Shown here one piece after another: positions 1 through 7,942 of a stretch of DNA of 64,000 bases. Numbering within the stretch: the stretch's first letter is position 1; each line of letters starts with the position of its first letter. The notes below the pieces were generated by a model. It was given only the letters and a program-made list of their open reading frames with translations. It was not told the DNA's origin and ran no database searches. Made by a program: the position numbers and the translations under genes. This stretch comes from Methylomicrobium lacus LW14. GTDB taxonomy: Bacteria > Pseudomonadota > Gammaproteobacteria > Methylococcales > Methylomonadaceae. The DNA lies in assembly GCF_000527095.1 (NCBI RefSeq), contig NZ_AZUN01000001.1, positions 1,240,001 to 1,304,000 on the forward strand. Reading direction: 5' to 3'.

Positions 1-592
1 CCATGCCTGCCATGCTACGCAAGCTGTCTGGAAATAGACCGGGCCAGACGGTAGCCGCCAGACTATAGAGCCAGGCAACGCCGATCCCCAAGGCAATCAG
101 CGTAAACATGTTGAGGCTGCGATGAATTAAGGAAGCCCATCCACGCACAAAGAACGGCCAGCCTCCCCAGAGCACCACGGGCGTGGCAAGCGCTAATTGA
201 AGCCATTGCAGCCTTCGTGCATCCAGAAAACCGGGCATGGCGGCCGGATAAAGATCATGGCCCATGGCCAGAATGAACAATGGCAAAGATAATGCAGCGC
301 TAACCCAAAAACGCAGCGACATGGCCTTTAGCTCGCGGTCTTCGGTTTCAACTTCGGCTGTTCGCGGTTCCAGGGCCATACCACAAACCGGGCAGTTCCC
401 CGGTTCATCGCGCACAACCTCAGGGTGCATGGGGCAGACGTATTGGGTTCGAGATACAGCGATCGGCTCGACCATTTGTTCCAAGGACATTCCGCATTTG
501 GGGCAACTGCCAGGCTGCAACTGACGGATTTCCGGATGCATCGGGCAGGTGTATATCGGCGATTTCAAGGCCGCTTTAACTTTTGTAGACAT
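1..592 (-). CDS. Heavy-metal (copper-type) P-type ATPase, N-terminal part, cut by window edge
   Basis: About 197 codons are visible; the 3' part lies outside the window. The start ATG (complement of 590-592) has a GGAG ribosome site just upstream. The N-terminus carries two metal-binding modules, each with a Tyr-x-Cys-Pro-Met-His-Pro motif followed by a Cys-x-x-Cys-Gly-Met motif, the heavy-metal-binding domain seen in many CopA/SilP-like exporters. A first pair of membrane helices follows. The family pumps Cu(I)/Ag(I) or related ions out of the cytoplasm using ATP. The phosphorylation and nucleotide-binding domains are not visible, so the exact metal is inferred only from the N-terminal domains. 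Confidence 0.85.
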   Translation of the reverse strand, partial: MSTKVKAALKSPIYTCPMHPEIRQLQPGSCPKCGMSLEQMVEPIAVSRTQYVCPMHPEVVRDEPGNCPVCGMALEPRTAEVETEDRELKAMSLRFWVSAALSLPLFILAMGHDLYPAAMPGFLDARRLQWLQLALATPVVLWGGWPFFVRGWASLIHRSLNMFTLIALGIGVAWLYSLAATVWPGLFPDSLRSMAGM

Positions 593-941
593 TTTAAGTT
601 CTCCAACGAAAAACGACCTATTTAGCGATAGCTTGGTTTTTTATGGCTCCAAGCCTTTCGATGTCAAACTCTCAAGTTATCGCAGATAGACGTTTACCAA
701 CGATCAATGTCATATTTTTCGTAAGATTAGACACGACGCAGCCTAGAAAGCTTCATATTATGCTTTCAAATGTCCTCGCATCAACGTAGAGAGCATAAGT
801 TCTGCCGCATTTTCCGCAAATAAGACGGCCATGAACAGTCAGTCGGTCAATCAATGGAAACTTTATAACTGTCTAAAAGGGTAGAACATCCAGATTACTG
901 TATAACTATATCTCCGGCTTGTTACCAAGGCAAAAAACATC
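593..941. other. Intergenic, no gene seen
   Basis: AT-rich 350-bp spacer between two divergent genes. It should hold both promoters. I see no open frame with coding character, no strong terminator hairpin and no repeat. Confidence 0.5.
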
Positions 942-1565
942 ATGCAAAGGCACGAAGAAAAAGAGACAGGACGCATAGAAGGGTTTAGTGATCACGTCTT
1001 CGCTATAGCCATGACGCTGCTTGTGATCGAAATCAAGATACCGAGCCATGAGCTGGTTGCAGCAAAGGGGTTGGCGCAATCCTTAGCCGCGCTTTGGCCC
1101 AGCTATTTGGCGTTCTTGACCAGCTTCTTCACAATCCTTGTCATCTGGGTACACCACCACTGGATCTTCGGGTTGATCAGAAGAATTGACCATCCTTTCC
1201 TTTACTGTAATGGTCTCTTGCTGCTCTTTGTCGCATTCGTACCCTTCCCAACAGCGCTCATAGCAGAGTATTCGCTCCATCCCGACGCAAAGGTGGCCGC
1301 AAACTTGTATACAGGAACATTCCTGGCCATTTCACTCACCTTCGACATGCTATGGCGATATGCCTCGAAAAGACTACTGTCAACAAATTCAACCCGCGTA
1401 AAAAAAGACGAGGCCGCGCAAATTACTAAGCAGTATCGGTTTGGCCCCCTTCTCTATTTCGCAATCTTCGGGTTATCGTTCGTGTCTGAAACATTGAGTC
1501 TTGCTCTGTGTTTGATGCTGGCATTGCTTTTCGCACTTGGGGGCTGGCCAATCAGAAGGCAGTAA
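942..1565 (+). CDS. TMEM175-family (DUF1211) potassium channel-like membrane protein
   Basis: A 207-residue protein with about six hydrophobic helices. The first helix carries the family signature: an Arg, then Phe-Ser-Asp, then a Val-Phe-Ala-Ile-Ala-Met-Thr-Leu-Leu run at about residues 11-27. Bacterial members form tetrameric K+-permeable channels in the inner membrane. Length fits the family. A second, damaged member lies convergently just downstream (1621-2232). Function is assigned by family only. Confidence 0.8.
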   Translation: MQRHEEKETGRIEGFSDHVFAIAMTLLVIEIKIPSHELVAAKGLAQSLAALWPSYLAFLTSFFTILVIWVHHHWIFGLIRRIDHPFLYCNGLLLLFVAFVPFPTALIAEYSLHPDAKVAANLYTGTFLAISLTFDMLWRYASKRLLSTNSTRVKKDEAAQITKQYRFGPLLYFAIFGLSFVSETLSLALCLMLALLFALGGWPIRRQ

Positions 1566-1620
1566 GCGATACCGCCTTTGCTTGTCTCCAGTAACAAAAC
1601 CCGCCGCACTGAGTCACCGG

Positions 1621-2232
1621 TCATTCTTCATTCATTTCGGAATCGGACCAATGCCGGTCGAGCACAGGATGGGACAGGTAATACAACGGAATGCTCAGGA
1701 AGATTATCGTACTGAGATGCAAACTCAGGAATGAAACGGGGATGGCTATCAAGCTGATAATAATTGGGCTTACAATCATTCGTCGTGTTACCAGTCGTCG
1801 GGTGTCTTCTTCGATCTTGTGGGCGAGCAGGTGGGGATGCAAAACCGCATATCTCCAGAGAGCGATCAGAGCAAGCCCAATGACAATTTGTACACCGCCA
1901 AATAGCAGCGTAACCAATGGCTCGTCGCGATAGGCGCCTTTGAGCTCCGTGATGAACGGTAGCAGTGTGACAGGGAACAGAAAAAAAAGGTTGAGCCAAA
2001 CCAGTGTTCGGCTTCCGTTCCGAAAAAAATGCATGATTGCAGCGTGTTGGACCCAATACGTGCCTGCAAGCCAGAAACTGACCGCGTAGATAAGCAGATC
2101 AAAGCCAATACGCCCCAGAAACGCAATAAGCCCTTGTTCGGAAAAGCGGTGATCGGTAGGGACGTCGATACCCAAAACCAACAGCGTGACGACGATGGCA
2201 AATACACCGTCTACCAGTGCTTTGCAGCGGTC
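1621..2232 (-). pseudogene. TMEM175-like membrane protein lacking a start (5'-truncated)
   Basis: The frame continues upstream of a TTG at 2181 through a clear TMEM175 first-helix motif (Asp-Arg-Cys-Lys-Ala-Leu-Val-Asp-Gly-Val-Phe-Ala-Ile), so the TTG lies inside the conserved helix and cannot be the native start. No ATG, GTG or TTG exists between that motif and the next in-frame stop near 2266. The remaining 190-odd residues look intact, with several hydrophobic helices. The gene therefore seems to have lost its first codons, or uses a non-standard start. It converges on the intact paralogue at 942-1565. Confidence 0.6.
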
Positions 2233-2329
2233 TAGGCTGAAGGAACCGGTAGAGCCGGATGATAGAAGTTCTTAGGGTAAAACCTATTTGCAGATCGAAC
2301 GTTCGGGAAGCATTAGTCGGGATTAAGCA

Positions 2330-2722
2330 TTGATTGAAAGCTTTACTCGCGATTATGTGGCTTTCTCAGGACAAAATTTCCCCTATGTGCTGGTTCCGTT
2401 ATTAGCTAAGGAAAACGTTATGTTCAGCCTCACTCGGCCGCTGGTGATTTACGAAAGCATGACCCTGTCATTTGATCATCTTGATTTTCGGCAAGCGTCC
2501 GTGGAAATGATGGAACCGAAGATGGAAGTCAGTGGCAAACGCGCTTCGGCTTATTTACACTTTCAGATCAAGACAGGCGAAAATGTGGTTGGCACTGGCT
2601 TTAAAAAACTAGCGATCAGTATACAGAATGGTTATGAATCTGAGCCGATGCAGGCATTTGTCGATGACTATCTGGCCAGGAAAAACGACTATCTGGGTAA
2701 TTTGGCGGTTCTGTCGCATTAA
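2330..2722 (+). pseudogene. C-terminal fragment of a DUF3581-like protein
   Basis: About 130 residues containing Tyr-Val-Ala-Phe-Ser-Gly-Gln-Asn-Phe-Pro and Arg-Pro-Leu-Val-Ile-Tyr-Glu-Ser-Met, which I recall from the second half of DUF3581 proteins (usual length about 230). The only possible start is a TTG at 2330, right after an in-frame TAA, and there is no good ribosome site, so the N-terminal half is missing. Family assignment is from memory of motifs. Function unknown. Confidence 0.5.
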
Positions 2723-2812
2723 GTCTGTCAAACTGGATTGGAAGAATCCTAAGAACTTTTTATCTTTCCGTATTTGACTCTATCGTGATCTCGGTGGCGT
2801 TTGCACAGGGAT

Positions 2813-2842
2813 AAAAAAAAGCCGGGGGGTCCCGGCTTTGTT
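2813..2842. terminator. Intrinsic terminator hairpin
   Basis: GCCGGG/CCCGGC stem at 2821-2836 with a short GGGT loop, an A-tract before and T-rich DNA after. It may work in both directions and would end the DUF3581-like transcript. Confidence 0.65.
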
Positions 2843-2849
2843 AAGGCAT

Positions 2850-2975
2850 CAAGTTCTCTCGAGACTTTATGATCCATCTTACAGAGGTGGAAGTTGGTTA
2901 TTTTTATTTTATCGAGTTCTCTCAAGACTTAATGATCCACCTTACCGCGGTGGAGATTGGTTATTTTTATTTTAT
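2850..2975. repeat. Two tandem 63-bp repeat units
   Basis: Units at 2850-2912 and 2913-2975 match at most positions and share the ending TTGGTTATTTTTATTTTAT. The remaining DNA to 3274 has no gene; it holds a small hairpin at 3155-3170 (TACGTGC/GCACGTA arms). Confidence 0.8.
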
Positions 2976-3274
2976 CGGATTCAGATCGCTAAGATCTGCA
3001 CTTGCGAATGGCTCTTGGTGAAGGCGAGTCCGTTTATAGTGGTTTGGTTAAAAATCGTCTATTTTCCTCTCCATGTTAAGAAGTGCATTCGATCTTAACG
3101 ATCAGCCAGCTTCTTTTTGGGGCACATTAAAGCGGATATCAGCGCGAGATGAAATACGTGCGAGCACGTACGTAGGATCACGTATTCAATACCCGCAAAA
3201 GGAATAGCATTTGTCGGTACCCCTATATCACTTTGAGATAACACTGAACTAAAAAAATTATTGATGCTAATTGA

Positions 3275-3892
3275 CTAACTTAGGCGCTTGATTTGATGAA
3301 GTACAGCCTTGACATCATTGTATTCATGTTGGATGCCGGTAAAAACCCCCTCTTTTTCCAATAATAGTGTTGGAAAACCTTTTACTTCCAGTCTGTGCGT
3401 GAATTCAATCTCTTTTAACAACGCCTCATGGACGGCTGGACTTTCCATATCCGCTGAAAAGAGTGCTCTATCCAAACCGATTTCATTGGCCAATTCAATC
3501 AGCGTGTTCCTATCGGCAGGATTTCTTGCCTCCAGATAGTATGCCTGTTGGATCGCCAGGATCATGTTCTCTTCGTATCCGGGATTTTGTCGCCTTGCGG
3601 CGATAACGGCACGACAGGCCGCATAAGTTGACCGTCGAGGAACGCATCTTTCCCAAAATTCAAAATTGAACGGCGTACCGGGAACCGTTTGTTGGATTTT
3701 TTGCCAGATACCCTTCAGCTTGGCCTGCATGTCTGTTGGCATCGCTTGCTCCGTGTCCGGAGCAAGGCCTCCCAGAACGCGTTGACTGCGCACAAGATCA
3801 GGAAGGCCCTCAACGATTTCTTGCCAGCGAGGCCTGAATGCCCAACACCAACTGCACATGGGGTCATGGAAGTAGTAAAGAGTCAGAGACAT
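3275..3892 (-). CDS. DsbA-family (FrnE-like) thiol oxidoreductase
   Basis: A 205-residue protein with a thioredoxin fold. A Cys-Ser-Trp-Cys active site sits at about residues 13-16 and a cis-Pro region (Gly-Phe-Pro-Thr-Leu) near residue 173. No signal peptide is visible, so it is probably cytoplasmic, like the DsbA-like proteins related to 2-hydroxychromene-2-carboxylate isomerase. It is divergent from the disrupted glutathione S-transferase gene, and a shared thiol or detoxification role is possible but only inferred from position. Confidence 0.8.
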   Translation of the reverse strand: MSLTLYYFHDPMCSWCWAFRPRWQEIVEGLPDLVRSQRVLGGLAPDTEQAMPTDMQAKLKGIWQKIQQTVPGTPFNFEFWERCVPRRSTYAACRAVIAARRQNPGYEENMILAIQQAYYLEARNPADRNTLIELANEIGLDRALFSADMESPAVHEALLKEIEFTHRLEVKGFPTLLLEKEGVFTGIQHEYNDVKAVLHQIKRLS

Positions 3893-4166
3893 AACTGAAC
3901 CTGTGCGAGTGATCGGTAATCAAAATTTTATCGCCGATGAGCCTTATAGCGTAATAAGATTATTTCTAACAAGAGGAGATGTGTAATGAAACTTTATTTT
4001 GCACCGGGTGCCTGCTCGATGGCTCCGCATATTGTGTTGCGTGAAGCAGCCTACCGTTTCGATTTGGAAAAGGTTGATCTGACCAGAAAGTAAGCGTTCA
4101 ACCGTACCGCCTATAAAATAATTTTCGTCTGTTGCATCCTGTCCTTTTTTTGTCAGGAGTTTTGGC

Positions 4167-4454
4167 ATGGCTATCACAGCGAAATGGCGTCAGCATATTG
4201 AAGCGTGGCAACGTAGCGGGCTATCACAAGCCGCGTATTGCGCCGAGCGGCAACTCAATGTCCGTACCTTCACGGCGCGTTTGAGCGACTATCGCAAATT
4301 GCCCCAGCCAGAGTCGGCAGCCTTAATACCGGTGCATGTTCAGCCGTCTGCGCCTGCCGCGATTGTCTTCACGCATGCCCAAGGTCACCGCCTGGAGTTG
4401 TCCGCTACCGTATCAGCGCGCTGGGTGGCTGAGTTGTTGCGATGCCTGGCTTGA
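4167..4454 (+). CDS. tnpA: IS66 TnpA accessory protein
   Basis: A 95-residue protein. Its first half is a helix-turn-helix region (Trp-Arg-Gln-His-Ile-Glu-Ala-Trp...Ser-Gly-Leu-Ser-Gln-Ala-Ala-Tyr-Cys) typical of IS66 OrfA. It is needed with TnpB and TnpC for transposition in studied IS66 elements. Its end overlaps tnpB by 13 bp, suggesting translational coupling. Confidence 0.9.
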   Translation: MAITAKWRQHIEAWQRSGLSQAAYCAERQLNVRTFTARLSDYRKLPQPESAALIPVHVQPSAPAAIVFTHAQGHRLELSATVSARWVAELLRCLA

Positions 4455-4792
4455 TTGCGAGTCCGGCACAGATCTGGCTGGCGGTGGCGCCGGTCGATAT
4501 GCGGCGCGGCCTGGATGGCTTAACCGCAATCGTCCAGCAAAGCCTGGGGCACCCGCCTGGCTGCGGATCGGCCTTCATCTTCCGCAACCGTGCCGGCAAC
4601 CGCTTGCGCCTGTTGCTGTGGGACGGCAATGGGGTTTGGCTGTGCCAGCGGCGGTTGCATCGAGGCAGTTTTGTTTGGCCCAAAGCCTCTGACCCGGTCT
4701 TTGCGCTCAGTCAGGCCCAGTGGCAGTGGCTTGTGGCTGGTGTCGATTGGCAACGGCTATCGGCACAACCGTCAACAGAATGGCGGGTGTAA
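4442..4792 (+). CDS. tnpB: IS66 TnpB (Orf2) accessory protein
   Basis: A 116-residue IS66 Orf2 protein with the family core Asp-Met-Arg-Arg-Gly-Leu-Asp-Gly-Leu and Leu-Leu-Leu-Trp-Asp-Gly-Asn-Gly-Val-Trp-Leu. It starts inside the end of tnpA. Its biochemical role is not settled but it is required by studied elements. Length is normal and the frame is intact. Confidence 0.92.
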   Translation: MPGLIASPAQIWLAVAPVDMRRGLDGLTAIVQQSLGHPPGCGSAFIFRNRAGNRLRLLLWDGNGVWLCQRRLHRGSFVWPKASDPVFALSQAQWQWLVAGVDWQRLSAQPSTEWRV

Positions 4793-4856
4793 GGTACGGT
4801 ATTGAAACCTAGTAAAATCAAGGCGTTCAGTGGGTTTATGCAGTATAATAACGGCC

Positions 4857-6449
4857 ATGAATCCCCTCGCCAAACTCGATCAGTTGAACCTGGAGCCTTC
4901 GGCAAAAACCGAAGTAGCCGCATTGATTCAAGCGCTGATCGAGCAGGCTGAGCGGGATGCCAAAGCCATTCAGAGCAAAGACGTCAAAATCGCCGCGCTG
5001 ACCCACGAGTTGGCGTATTACAAGCGCATCCGTTTCAGCACCAAGAGCGAAGCCTTGGCCCCGCTGCAGCGGGATGTGTTCGAGGAAACCTGGAACACGG
5101 ATATTTCGGCCATCGACGCGGAAGTCGAGCAACTGCAAGATGCCAGTCCTTGTACCACGGTGGTCCGCCCCAAACGCCTGCGCGCCGGCCGGCAACCGTT
5201 ACCGTCTCACTTGCCGCGCATCGAACACCGCCACGAACCCGAATCCTGCACCTGCGGGCACTGCGGCCGGGAGTTGGTCAAGATCGGCGAAGATGTGACC
5301 GAGCAACTGGATGTCGAGCCGGCGAAGTTCTTCGTCCATCGCCATATCCGCCCGCAATATGCCTGCCGGAGCTGCGAGACCGTGACGGCGGCGTCGATTC
5401 CGCCGGCGGTGATCGATGGCGGTCTGGCGGCGGTCGGCTTGTTGAGCTGGGTGATGATCAGCAAATTCCAGGACCATCTGCCGCTCTACCGCTTGGAGCA
5501 GATCGCCGCCCGCGACGGCGTGATCTTGTCCCGTTCCACCCTGGCCGACTGGGTCGGACGTCTCGGCGTCGCCTTGGAACCTTTGGCGGATCGCCTGGCC
5601 TGGCATCTTCAACAACGGCCGAGTCTTCATGCCGATGAAACGCCGGTGCCGCAACTGGATCCCGGCAACGGCAAAACCAAGAAAGCCTACCTGTGGGCCT
5701 ACCGCAGCAATGACCTACAACCGGGGCCCAAGATCATCGTCTTCGACTATCAAGCCGGTCGCAGCGGCCGGCATGCCGGGCAGTTTCTAGGCGATTGGCA
5801 AGGCCATCTCGTGGTCGACGACTACGCCGGCTATAAAGCCTTGTTTGCGGCCGCCCGCGCCCATCCCGAAACTCGACTTCGGCTTGAGCCATGTATCGAA
5901 CTGGCGTGTTGGGCGCATGCGCGGCGGAAATTCTTCGACCTGTTCCAGGCCAGCCAGAGCCCGATTGCGCAAGAAGCCTTACAGCGCATCGCGGTGCTGT
6001 ATGCGATTGAAGCCGAAGGCCAAAGCCTGAGTTCAGCGGAACGCCAACGCCTGCGTGCCGAGAAAAGCCGGCCGGCACTGGCCGGCCTGCACGACTGGCT
6101 GCAACGCACCCGAACCCACGCCGCGCCCAATACCGCGACCGCTAAAGCCATCGACTACAGCTTGAAACGCTGGATCGCTCTCACACGCTATGCTGAAACC
6201 GGCGATCTGCCAATCGACAACAACCCGATTGAAAACAGCATCCGACCTATCGCTTTGGGTAAAAAGAACTGGCTCTTTGCCGGCTCGGAACGCGCCGGAA
6301 AACGCGCGGCTGTGATTCAAACCTTGCTCGGCACGGCCAAGCTCAACGGCCTCGATCCTTTGGCCTGGCTAAAAGACACCCTCGAAAAACTGCCTACCTG
6401 GCCTAACAGCCGTATCGACGAATTACTGCCTTTCGGCAAATCACATTAA
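4857..6449 (+). CDS. tnpC: IS66 TnpC transposase
   Basis: 530 residues from the ATG at 4857. An N-terminal coiled coil (about 1-60) is followed by a zinc-binding region (Cys-Thr-Cys-Gly-His-Cys-Gly, later Cys-Arg-Ser-Cys) and a DDE domain: Asp in His-Ala-Asp-Glu-Thr-Pro, Asp in Val-Val-Asp-Asp-Tyr-Ala-Gly-Tyr, and Glu in Asn-Pro-Ile-Glu-Asn-Ser-Ile-Arg-Pro. A C-terminal IS66 tail follows. It looks fully active. Copy 2 differs by at least Pro/Ser and Ile/Leu changes in mid-protein. Confidence 0.95.
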   Translation: MNPLAKLDQLNLEPSAKTEVAALIQALIEQAERDAKAIQSKDVKIAALTHELAYYKRIRFSTKSEALAPLQRDVFEETWNTDISAIDAEVEQLQDASPCTTVVRPKRLRAGRQPLPSHLPRIEHRHEPESCTCGHCGRELVKIGEDVTEQLDVEPAKFFVHRHIRPQYACRSCETVTAASIPPAVIDGGLAAVGLLSWVMISKFQDHLPLYRLEQIAARDGVILSRSTLADWVGRLGVALEPLADRLAWHLQQRPSLHADETPVPQLDPGNGKTKKAYLWAYRSNDLQPGPKIIVFDYQAGRSGRHAGQFLGDWQGHLVVDDYAGYKALFAAARAHPETRLRLEPCIELACWAHARRKFFDLFQASQSPIAQEALQRIAVLYAIEAEGQSLSSAERQRLRAEKSRPALAGLHDWLQRTRTHAAPNTATAKAIDYSLKRWIALTRYAETGDLPIDNNPIENSIRPIALGKKNWLFAGSERAGKRAAVIQTLLGTAKLNGLDPLAWLKDTLEKLPTWPNSRIDELLPFGKSH

Positions 6450-7094
6450 ATCACGCCCCCATCAACCTCGCTATGTGGTAGGGTTGGACGCTTACACCAG
6501 AAAGCAGACCGAGAGCGGAGAGAACTACATGAACATCAATCCCAAGGGCTATGTGCCTGCACTCAGGCTCGATGATGGGGAAGTCCTGACGGAAGTGGCC
6601 GTCGTACTTCAGTATCTCGCTGATCAAAAACCTGAGTCCGGGTTAGCACCTAAACTGGGGACGAAGGAGCGCTATCGTTTAATGGAGTGGTTGAACTTCG
6701 TGTCTTCGGAGATCCACAAGCCGTTCGGTTCACTATTCAACTCCAAAATCCCGGCAGAATGGCGGGAAAATCAGTTGGAACTGCTCGGCCGGCGGTTCGA
6801 CTATCTGGCAGAACAGCTCAACGGAAAGCTTTATCTTACGGGCGACCAGTTCACCGTCGCCGACGCCTATCTCTTTACCGTACTTAATTGGAGCTCCTTG
6901 CTTAAAGTCGATCTAAAGAAATGGTCAAGACTCCAGGATTACATCACACAAGTAGCGGCCAGACCATCGGTGAAAGAGGCAATGCGGGCAGAAGGGCTTT
7001 GTCGGTAAGTCCAACCGGCGTAACCCAACAGTATCAGCCCTTAAATGGTAAATGATGTGCCGTCCTTCGTTCGGAACATTCTGCGGAACTAAAA

Positions 7095-7160
7095 GTGACT
7101 GTGTTATTGGTCGATGGCCGCTATACAGGCACAACTTTTGCGGCCTCGGTGAAGTATTCG
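7095..7160 (+). pseudogene. Possible IS5-type transposase remnant
   Basis: A short run reading Leu-Val-Asp-Gly-Arg-Tyr-Thr-Gly-Thr-Thr-Phe resembles the second catalytic-Asp region of IS5-family transposases (Asp-Gly-Gly-Tyr-Thr-Gly). Nothing before or after it continues the family. Weak evidence; chance similarity is possible. Confidence 0.25.
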
Positions 7161-7209
7161 TCCCACCTTGAGCAAGCAGTTGAATGTTTTAAGAAGAATC
7201 CTTTCGATC

Positions 7210-7545
7210 TCACTCAGGAACGCCAGGTAAAAGTAAATCCGTTCGTCCTGAGCCTGTCGAAGGATGAACGGATTTACTTTTAGCCAAGCGAGAAACCTCC
7301 GCCCAATCGCCGCGTATCATGGCCTCTTTTTTTAAGCGGCTCCAGCCTTTGATTTGTCTCTCCGCCGACAACGCTTCCTCTCGGGTAGCAGTTTCCTGCG
7401 ACCAAACAAACTCTACCGGAAGTCTTGTTGCTGTATATCCAGAACATTCGCCAGCTTTATATTGAGCCATTCGTCTTTCGAGGTCGTCAGTATGTCCCGT
7501 GTAGTAGCTGCCATCAGCACAACGAAGGATATAAACCCAAAACAT
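7210..7545 (-). CDS. GIY-YIG nuclease-superfamily protein
   Basis: A 111-residue protein starting Trp-Val-Tyr-Ile-Leu-Arg-Cys-Ala-Asp-Gly-Ser-Tyr-Tyr-Thr-Gly, the GIY-YIG core of the small UPF0213/YhbQ-like proteins, then Thr-Asp-Asp-Leu-Glu-Arg-Arg and a Trp-Ser-Arg-Leu-Lys-Lys helix. The family normally ends near residue 90; here the last 20 residues are encoded by a palindromic repeat (7229-7281), so the natural C-terminus has been replaced or extended. The cellular role of these proteins is poorly known. Confidence 0.85.
   Translation of the reverse strand: MFWVYILRCADGSYYTGHTDDLERRMAQYKAGECSGYTATRLPVEFVWSQETATREEALSAERQIKGWSRLKKEAMIRGDWAEVSRLAKSKSVHPSTGSGRTDLLLPGVPE
7229..7281. repeat. 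Palindromic repeat, core with 16-bp arms (copy 1)
   Basis: Arms AAAAGTAAATCCGTTC (7229-7244) and GAACGGATTTACTTTT (7266-7281) are perfect complements around a core that includes CCTGAGCCTGTCGAAGG. It lies in the 3' end of the GIY-YIG gene. The outer arms differ from those of the other copies. Confidence 0.9.
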
Positions 7546-7576
7546 TTTTCACCCCAATTATTTTGCATTAGCGGCC

Positions 7577-7629
7577 GCCATTTTCTCCGTTCATCCTTCG
7601 ACAAGCTCAGGACGAACGGAGAAAATGGC
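7577..7629. repeat. Palindromic repeat, core with 16-bp arms (copy 2)
   Basis: Arms GCCATTTTCTCCGTTC and GAACGGAGAAAATGGC surround the core in inverse orientation (CCTTCGACAAGCTCAGG). Confidence 0.9.
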
Positions 7630-7664
7630 TCATCCAAGTCTCTACCCACTCGAATTTAAGCTCT

Positions 7665-7723
7665 GAACAAGTTGATTCCGTTCGTGGTGAGCCTGTCGGA
7701 CCATGAACGGAATCAACTTGTTC
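7665..7723. repeat. Palindromic repeat, core with 19-bp arms (copy 3)
   Basis: Arms GAACAAGTTGATTCCGTTC (7665-7683) and GAACGGAATCAACTTGTTC (7705-7723) are perfect complements around a degenerate core (GGTGAGCCTGTCGGACC). An open frame on the minus strand at 7607-7861 runs into this repeat; I do not recognise it. Confidence 0.9.
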
Positions 7724-7942
7724 AACGTATAAGAGGATGCCCTCAAAGCCAACAAGGATTGCACCCAAAATGTACAACACGCAGGGCTTTTCAGCATCCA
7801 TTTTATTTTTCAAACTGTCAAACTTTGCCTTTATCTTGGCTTCCCGGACATAAGCGAACATAAACCCGGAATCACATCGATAGCCGGATGCGATATTTCG
7901 AAAGGCTTCACGGGCTCATCAGCCTTACAAAAATATCCTTAA

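Larger units (their letters stand above)
4090..6495 (+). mobile_element. IS66-family insertion sequence, copy 1 (2406 bp)
   Basis: Ends read GTAAGCG... and ...CGCTTAC, the usual IS66 termini. It is flanked by direct repeats ACCAGAAA at 4082-4089 and 6496-6503, the 8-bp duplication expected for the family. It carries tnpA, tnpB and tnpC in order. A second copy of identical length lies in opposite orientation at 39859-42264 with only a handful of base differences noticed. Confidence 0.97.
3986..7008 (+). pseudogene. Glutathione S-transferase gene interrupted by IS66
   Basis: Codons 1-35 (3986-4089) encode the start of the GST thioredoxin-like domain (Met-Lys-Leu-Tyr-Phe-Ala-Pro-Gly-Ala-Cys-Ser). 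After removal of 4090-6495 and one copy of the 8-bp target duplication, the frame continues exactly (Asp-Leu-Thr-Arg-Lys then Gln-Thr-Glu-Ser-Gly) to a stop at 7008, giving a normal protein of about 200 residues. A GAGGAG ribosome site precedes the ATG. The host gene shows no other damage, so the insertion looks recent. Confidence 0.92.

Noticed and set aside
7607..7861. 84-codon frame on the minus strand starting Met-Phe-Ala-Tyr-Val-Arg
   Set aside because: Its C-terminal half is read through palindromic repeat copies and the N-terminal half matches nothing I know; not listed as a gene.
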